A stretch of DNA of 9,983 bases from Candidatus Gastranaerophilales bacterium. GTDB lineage: Bacteria; Cyanobacteriota; Vampirovibrionia; Gastranaerophilales; UBA9971. The translations under genes were made by a program, and so were the position numbers. Where the stretch lies: contig JANQGS010000243.1 in assembly GCA_028277195.1 (NCBI GenBank), forward strand, positions 1 through 9,983, written 5' to 3'. The notes under the pieces are model-generated. The model worked only from the letters and a program-made list of their open reading frames with translations, had not been told where the DNA came from and ran no database searches. Numbering within the stretch: position 1 is the stretch's first letter; each line of letters starts with the position of its first letter. Below, piece by piece: positions 6,568-9,983 of the stretch.

Positions 6568-7378
6568 CCCCGCCCGTCATAATGCCCCTGATAAAATATT
6601 TCTGCCCGAGTAAAAACACCCCAATTACGGGAATAACAGATATTACAGCGCAGGCCATAAGCTGGCCCCATTCCGTTGTTTCCCGGAAACTGCCCTTGAA
6701 TATCGCCAGTCCAACGGGCAAGGTGCGCATGGTATCGGAATTGGTGACAATAAGGGGCCACATAAAACTGTTCCAGGTTAAAATAAACGTAAAAATCCCC
6801 AGAGTTGCCAGGGCTGGCAGGGCTAACGGCAGCGCTACCATGAAAAACGCCAGGAACGGCCCGCAGCCGTCAATTTTAGCGGCATCCTCAAGCTCCCCGG
6901 GCAGCGTCTTAAACCACTGCCGCATAAGGAATATGCCGAACCCACCGAACAACCCCGGCGCTATCAATGCCTGGTAAGTGTCTATCCAGTGCAATTCCCG
7001 CATTATAAAAAATAAAGGCACAATGTTAACCTGCGGGGGCACCATTGTGGTTGCCAGAAAGACTAAAAACAAAGGCTCACGATGCTTAAAATCGAGCCTT
7101 GCAAAGGCATACCCGGCCATTGAGGCTATTAAGAGCTGCCCTGTAGTCGTTATAACCGCTATAAAGGCGCTGTTAAAAAAATAAGCCGCAACAGGAACGG
7201 CATTTGCCACATCAAAATAGTTTCTAATGTACACAGGAGAAGGGATTAACTCCGGAGGCCAGGAAAACACCTGCTGCCGGCTCATTAAAGAGGTCAGCAA
7301 CATCCACGCAAACGGCACAAGCATTGAGATTGCGCCAAAGGTCAGTAATAAATACGCGATTATTCGTTTAATACCCAT
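6557..7378 (-). CDS. Carbohydrate ABC transporter permease, MalG type
   Basis: 273 residues from ATG 7378. An inner-membrane subunit of a sugar importer (binding-protein-dependent transport family). It has an N-terminal membrane segment (AYLLLTFGAISMLVPFAWML), five more hydrophobic segments, and the cytoplasmic EAA loop LEDAAKIDGCGPF...LPLALP that docks to the ATPase. The end, QKYFIRGIMTGGVKE, is the classic MalG-type terminus. Two in-frame starts exist. ATG 7378 has GAGG 5 bases upstream and gives the family-like MGIKRII start; ATG 7396 has no ribosome-binding site, so 7378 is preferred. It overlaps the upstream permease gene by 19 bp, and its 3' end overlaps bioD by 11 bp in convergent orientation. 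The substrate cannot be deduced, because no binding protein is in view. Confidence 0.93.
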   Translation of the reverse strand: MGIKRIIAYLLLTFGAISMLVPFAWMLLTSLMSRQQVFSWPPELIPSPVYIRNYFDVANAVPVAAYFFNSAFIAVITTTGQLLIASMAGYAFARLDFKHREPLFLVFLATTMVPPQVNIVPLFFIMRELHWIDTYQALIAPGLFGGFGIFLMRQWFKTLPGELEDAAKIDGCGPFLAFFMVALPLALPALATLGIFTFILTWNSFMWPLIVTNSDTMRTLPVGLAIFKGSFRETTEWGQLMACAVISVIPVIGVFLLGQKYFIRGIMTGGVKE

Positions 7379-8244
7379 CTCTTCCTCGTAAACCATTGAA
7401 TCATAGTCAGCATAAGTATGATAACAAACAATACATACGCAATAGCCGATGCCTTACCGATGTTGAAATATTCAAACGCCTGTTTAAACAGCCAGTAAAC
7501 CATTATCATAGTTGAATTTTCCGGACCTCCCCCCGTCATTAAGTAAATAAGGTCAAATACCTGGAAAGAGCCTATTATCGTCATTATTGACACAAAAAAC
7601 AGCGTGGGCGTAAGCAAAGGAAGTGTTACATGAAAAAATCGCTTAAACCCGGTCGCAGCATCGAGTTCACTGGCCTCGTTCACGGAATGCGGTATAGCCT
7701 GCAGGCCCGCAAGGAAAATTATCATATTATACCCGATATTCTTCCAAACACTTACTATTATCAGGGCGGGCATGGCAAAATTCTTGTCGTAGAGCCATTT
7801 TACAGAATCCCCTAATCCTAAAAACCAGTTTAATATGCCGTAATTAGGGTCGAATATCCAGGCCCAGACTATTGCTATAACTATCATCGGGGTTACGTAC
7901 GGCAAAAAATAGGCGCTCTTGTAAAAAGCAGAGCCTTTAATCCTGCTATCAAGTGCACAGGCAAGTATTAAAGGTATTAATATACTGAAAAACGCCGTAA
8001 CAAAAGCATAATAAAAGGTATTCCACAACACTTTATAGAACAATGGCTCGTTTAACAGGTCCAGGTAGTTCTTAAATCCTACAAACTCAGGCTTACTAAG
8101 GAGATTCCACTCCATAAAACCAAGCCCGAACGACATAAACACCGGAACGATTATAAAAAAAACCGTGCCAAGGAGTGCGGGTGCAATAAACACAAAAGCA
8201 GGATGTTTCAGGGCATTTTTCATAAATTTTATCGTAAACCGCAT
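7360..8244 (-). CDS. Carbohydrate ABC transporter permease, MalF type
   Basis: 294 residues. It is the partner permease that forms the transmembrane channel with the MalG-type subunit encoded next. It has an N-terminal membrane segment (FIAPALLGTVFFIIVPVFMSF), a typical FVGFKNYLDLL external stretch, several further hydrophobic helices, and the EAA loop VNEASELDAATGFKRFFHVTLPLLTP. The MTGGGPENSTMIMVYWLFKQAF block is characteristic of sugar permeases of this family. ATG 8244 overlaps the nrdG stop by 16 bp. The second Met at 8223 would start 5 bases after that stop. Neither has a clear ribosome-binding site, so coupling to nrdG translation is likely. No ATPase or solute-binding gene adjoins it, so the ATPase is presumably shared and encoded elsewhere. 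Confidence 0.93.
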   Translation of the reverse strand: MRFTIKFMKNALKHPAFVFIAPALLGTVFFIIVPVFMSFGLGFMEWNLLSKPEFVGFKNYLDLLNEPLFYKVLWNTFYYAFVTAFFSILIPLILACALDSRIKGSAFYKSAYFLPYVTPMIVIAIVWAWIFDPNYGILNWFLGLGDSVKWLYDKNFAMPALIIVSVWKNIGYNMIIFLAGLQAIPHSVNEASELDAATGFKRFFHVTLPLLTPTLFFVSIMTIIGSFQVFDLIYLMTGGGPENSTMIMVYWLFKQAFEYFNIGKASAIAYVLFVIILMLTMIQWFTRKRWVLNE

Positions 8245-8870
8245 TGCAGGCTTTTTTGGAAGCTCACAAACTCATCTTCAGAATAATTTTCCTGCTCGGG
8301 GCAGTTACATTTTTGCAGAACCAGCTCGGAATTTCCAGTGAGTTTTTTTATCTCCTCCAAATCGCGCACTGAGAGCAGGGATTTTAGCACTGTAGTTCGG
8401 AATTCATGCCTTATGCCCGAGTTTTTGATTATATTTATGCTTTCCCGTATGATTTCAGGGCTTACACATACGTTTGCTGCCAGCCGGTATCTTGACGGCG
8501 ATGCTTTCACGTCCATGGCAATGTAATCAACCGCCTTTGCCTTGAGGACTTTTCTTAGCACATCCGGTTTATACCCGTTTGTATCGAGCTTTACCAGGAA
8601 ACCCAGCTTTTTTATTTTTTTCATAAATTCTGTTAAATCAGGCTGCAACGTGGGTTCCCCACCGGATATAACCACGGCGTCCAATTTCTGCCTTCTTTCC
8701 TCCAGGAAGGAAATTATTGTCCCGGGGGGGACAAGAGGGCCGTTTTGCCCGATTAATTCCCTGTTATGGCAGTATATACAATCAAAATTGCAGCCCCGGG
8801 TGAAGATTATGGAGGATATTTTGCCCGGGTAGTCCAGAAGCGAGAATTTTTGAAAGCCGCCTATGAGCAA
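8229..8870 (-). CDS. nrdG: Anaerobic ribonucleoside-triphosphate reductase activating protein (radical SAM)
   Basis: 213 residues from the preferred TTG at 8870. This radical SAM enzyme uses a 4Fe-4S cluster and S-adenosylmethionine to install the glycyl radical on NrdD. It shows the family opening IGGFQKFSLLDYPGKI, the cluster motif CNFDCIYC (CxxxCxxC), and the SAM-binding SGGEPTLQPDL stretch, as in the longer NrdG2-type activases. GGAGG at 8882-8878 lies 7 bases before TTG 8870 but only 1 base before the alternative GTG at 8876 (two residues longer), so TTG is favoured. It overlaps the end of nrdD by 10 bp (16 bp with GTG), which fits stoichiometric coupling of activase and reductase. It ends inside the first codons of the MalF-type permease. 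Confidence 0.92.
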   Translation of the reverse strand: MLIGGFQKFSLLDYPGKISSIIFTRGCNFDCIYCHNRELIGQNGPLVPPGTIISFLEERRQKLDAVVISGGEPTLQPDLTEFMKKIKKLGFLVKLDTNGYKPDVLRKVLKAKAVDYIAMDVKASPSRYRLAANVCVSPEIIRESINIIKNSGIRHEFRTTVLKSLLSVRDLEEIKKLTGNSELVLQKCNCPEQENYSEDEFVSFQKSLQCGLR

Positions 8871-9983
8871 AGGCACTCCTCCAGTTCTTCAATCCTGAAA
8901 GTCTTCCTGACCTTAAACTCCTCCTGCTTGCCTTTATTCCACTGGTTAACCGGCCTGTAATACCCTACTACCCTGGAATAAACTTCACAAATAGCGGAAC
9001 ATTCAGGGCAATCAGCATGTTCACCCGCTATATAACCGTGAGAAGGGCAAACACTAAAGGTTGGCGAGATTGTAAAATACGGCAGCCGGTAATTATCGCA
9101 AATTCTCCTGACTAATTGCTTTACTCCCTCTGTAGAATTTATTTTCTCACCTACAAATATATGGATAACAGTCCCGCCGGTGTATTTAACCTGTATATCA
9201 TCCTGCAAGTCCAGTATTTCAAATATATCATCAGTGTACATTGCCGGGAGTTGCGTGGAATTAGTGTAGAAAGGCTCTGCTCCCTTCATATAGTCCGTTT
9301 CATTCGCGCATTTCATGGCCGGGTATTTCTCTTTATCAAGTTTAGCAAAGCGATATGAAACGCTTTCTGCCGGGGTTGCCTCGAGGTTAAAGTTCCTGCT
9401 GGTTTCTTTCTGGAAATCCTCAAGTTTGGCGCGCATAAAGTCCATTACCCTTAGCGCAAAAGCCCTGGAATTATTCGTTCCCATATTCTCGCCCAGCATA
9501 TTCAGGCAGGCCTCGTTCATCCCGCATATCCCAATCGTGGAAAAATGGTTCTGCCAATAGTTTCCGTACCTTTGCCTGATGTTTCGCAGGTAAAATTTTG
9601 CGTAGGGGTAAAGGTCTTTTTCCGTAAGCCTTTCAAGGATTTTGCGCTTTGTTTCAAGGCTCTCCCTCGCGAGTTCCATCAGCTCTTCAATCCTTTTCAG
9701 GAACTCTTCCTCACTGTTTGCAAGGTATCCTATCCTCGCGAGGTTAATAGTAACCACGCCTATTGACCCGGTGAGCGGGTTTGAGCCAAAAAGCCCTCCT
9801 CCACGGTTTTCCAGCTCCCGGTTATCTATTCTTAGCCTGCAACACATTGAGCGTGTGTCTTCCGGCTTCATATTCGAGTTTACAAAGTTTGAAAAGTATG
9901 GAATGCCGTATTTAGAGGTAATTTCCCACAATCCCTCAAGGTCAGGGTTATCCCAGTCAAAATCTTTTGTGATATTATAGGTC
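8861..9983 (-). CDS. nrdD: Anaerobic (class III) ribonucleoside-triphosphate reductase, 3' part
   Basis: The C-terminal 374 residues of a protein normally of 600-700. The frame stays open to the window edge, so the start, and any ATP-cone domain, lies outside. NrdD reduces ribonucleotides to deoxyribonucleotides in anaerobic cytoplasm through a glycyl radical. Visible motifs, in order: RSMCCRLRID (bearing the finger-loop cysteine that forms the thiyl radical), GGGLFGSNPLTGSIGVVTINL, HFSTIGICGMNEACLNMLG, FYTNSTQLP, a four-cysteine zinc site (CPSHGY...CPEC), and the glycyl-radical loop RVVGYYRPVNQWNKGKQEEF near the C-terminus. The short tail ends in Glu/Cys-rich residues that also encode the ribosome-binding site of nrdG. 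All catalytic elements in the visible part are intact. Confidence 0.95.
   Translation of the reverse strand, partial: TYNITKDFDWDNPDLEGLWEITSKYGIPYFSNFVNSNMKPEDTRSMCCRLRIDNRELENRGGGLFGSNPLTGSIGVVTINLARIGYLANSEEEFLKRIEELMELARESLETKRKILERLTEKDLYPYAKFYLRNIRQRYGNYWQNHFSTIGICGMNEACLNMLGENMGTNNSRAFALRVMDFMRAKLEDFQKETSRNFNLEATPAESVSYRFAKLDKEKYPAMKCANETDYMKGAEPFYTNSTQLPAMYTDDIFEILDLQDDIQVKYTGGTVIHIFVGEKINSTEGVKQLVRRICDNYRLPYFTISPTFSVCPSHGYIAGEHADCPECSAICEVYSRVVGYYRPVNQWNKGKQEEFKVRKTFRIEELEECLCS

Noticed and set aside
6582..6977. 131-codon plus-strand open frame after bioD
   Set aside because: It lies wholly antisense to the MalG-type permease, which has intact family motifs, and has no family features of its own.
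8229..8876. Radical SAM gene as the missing partner of the AMMECR1 gene (AmmeMemoRadiSam)
   Set aside because: It has the NrdG-type N-terminus and size and overlaps nrdD. The AmmeMemoRadiSam radical SAM protein is clearly longer and of another subfamily.
9929..9931. TTG as the true start of nrdD
   Set aside because: The frame stays open upstream to the window edge with NrdD-like sequence, and the protein would be far too short. The gene is simply cut by the window.

Overview
The window comes from the chromosome of an anaerobic, peptidoglycan-making bacterium of low to medium GC. The evidence is a class III (oxygen-sensitive, glycyl-radical) ribonucleotide reductase with its radical-SAM activase, a glutamate racemase for cell-wall D-glutamate, and a CoA-disulfide-reductase-type flavoenzyme of the kind common in anaerobes. 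No phylum can be assigned from the sequence alone. I see no transposase, integrase, CRISPR array, tRNA or rRNA. This looks like core-metabolism DNA with an unusual gene order.

Layout. Positions 1-512 hold no gene. The stretch is AT-rich, with one terminator-like hairpin (151-177) and, just upstream of the first gene, a GC-rich island with a 14-bp perfect palindrome and a larger inverted repeat. A plus-strand series follows: a three-part fusion of glutamate racemase, CoA-disulfide-reductase-like oxidoreductase and a short rhodanese domain (513-2870); a stand-alone ribosomal protein L1 gene with its own likely promoter and leader hairpin (3007-3732); an RqcH/NFACT ribosome-quality-control gene (3764-5326); an AMMECR1-family gene (5330-5848); and dethiobiotin synthetase bioD (5845-6567). 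From rplA onward spacing is tight (31 bp, 3 bp, then an ATGA overlap), so rplA to bioD is probably one transcript.

A minus-strand series runs from the right edge leftward: anaerobic ribonucleotide reductase nrdD (8861 to beyond 9983, 5' end missing), its activase nrdG, and two MalF/MalG-type sugar ABC permeases. Each gene overlaps the next, which suggests one translationally coupled operon. Its last gene collides with bioD: the two coding regions converge and overlap by 11 bp, with no intergenic terminator.

How the genes work together. NrdG activates NrdD to make dNTPs without oxygen. The two permeases would form the membrane channel of a sugar importer whose binding protein and ATPase are not in view. 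L1 and RqcH both act on the large ribosomal subunit, and their adjacency may or may not be functional. The main points for a second look are the racemase-flavoenzyme-rhodanese fusion with an internal ribosome-binding site and ATG exactly at the domain junction, the GC-rich palindromic leader, the orphan L1 gene, and the permeases fused onto the nrdDG operon.
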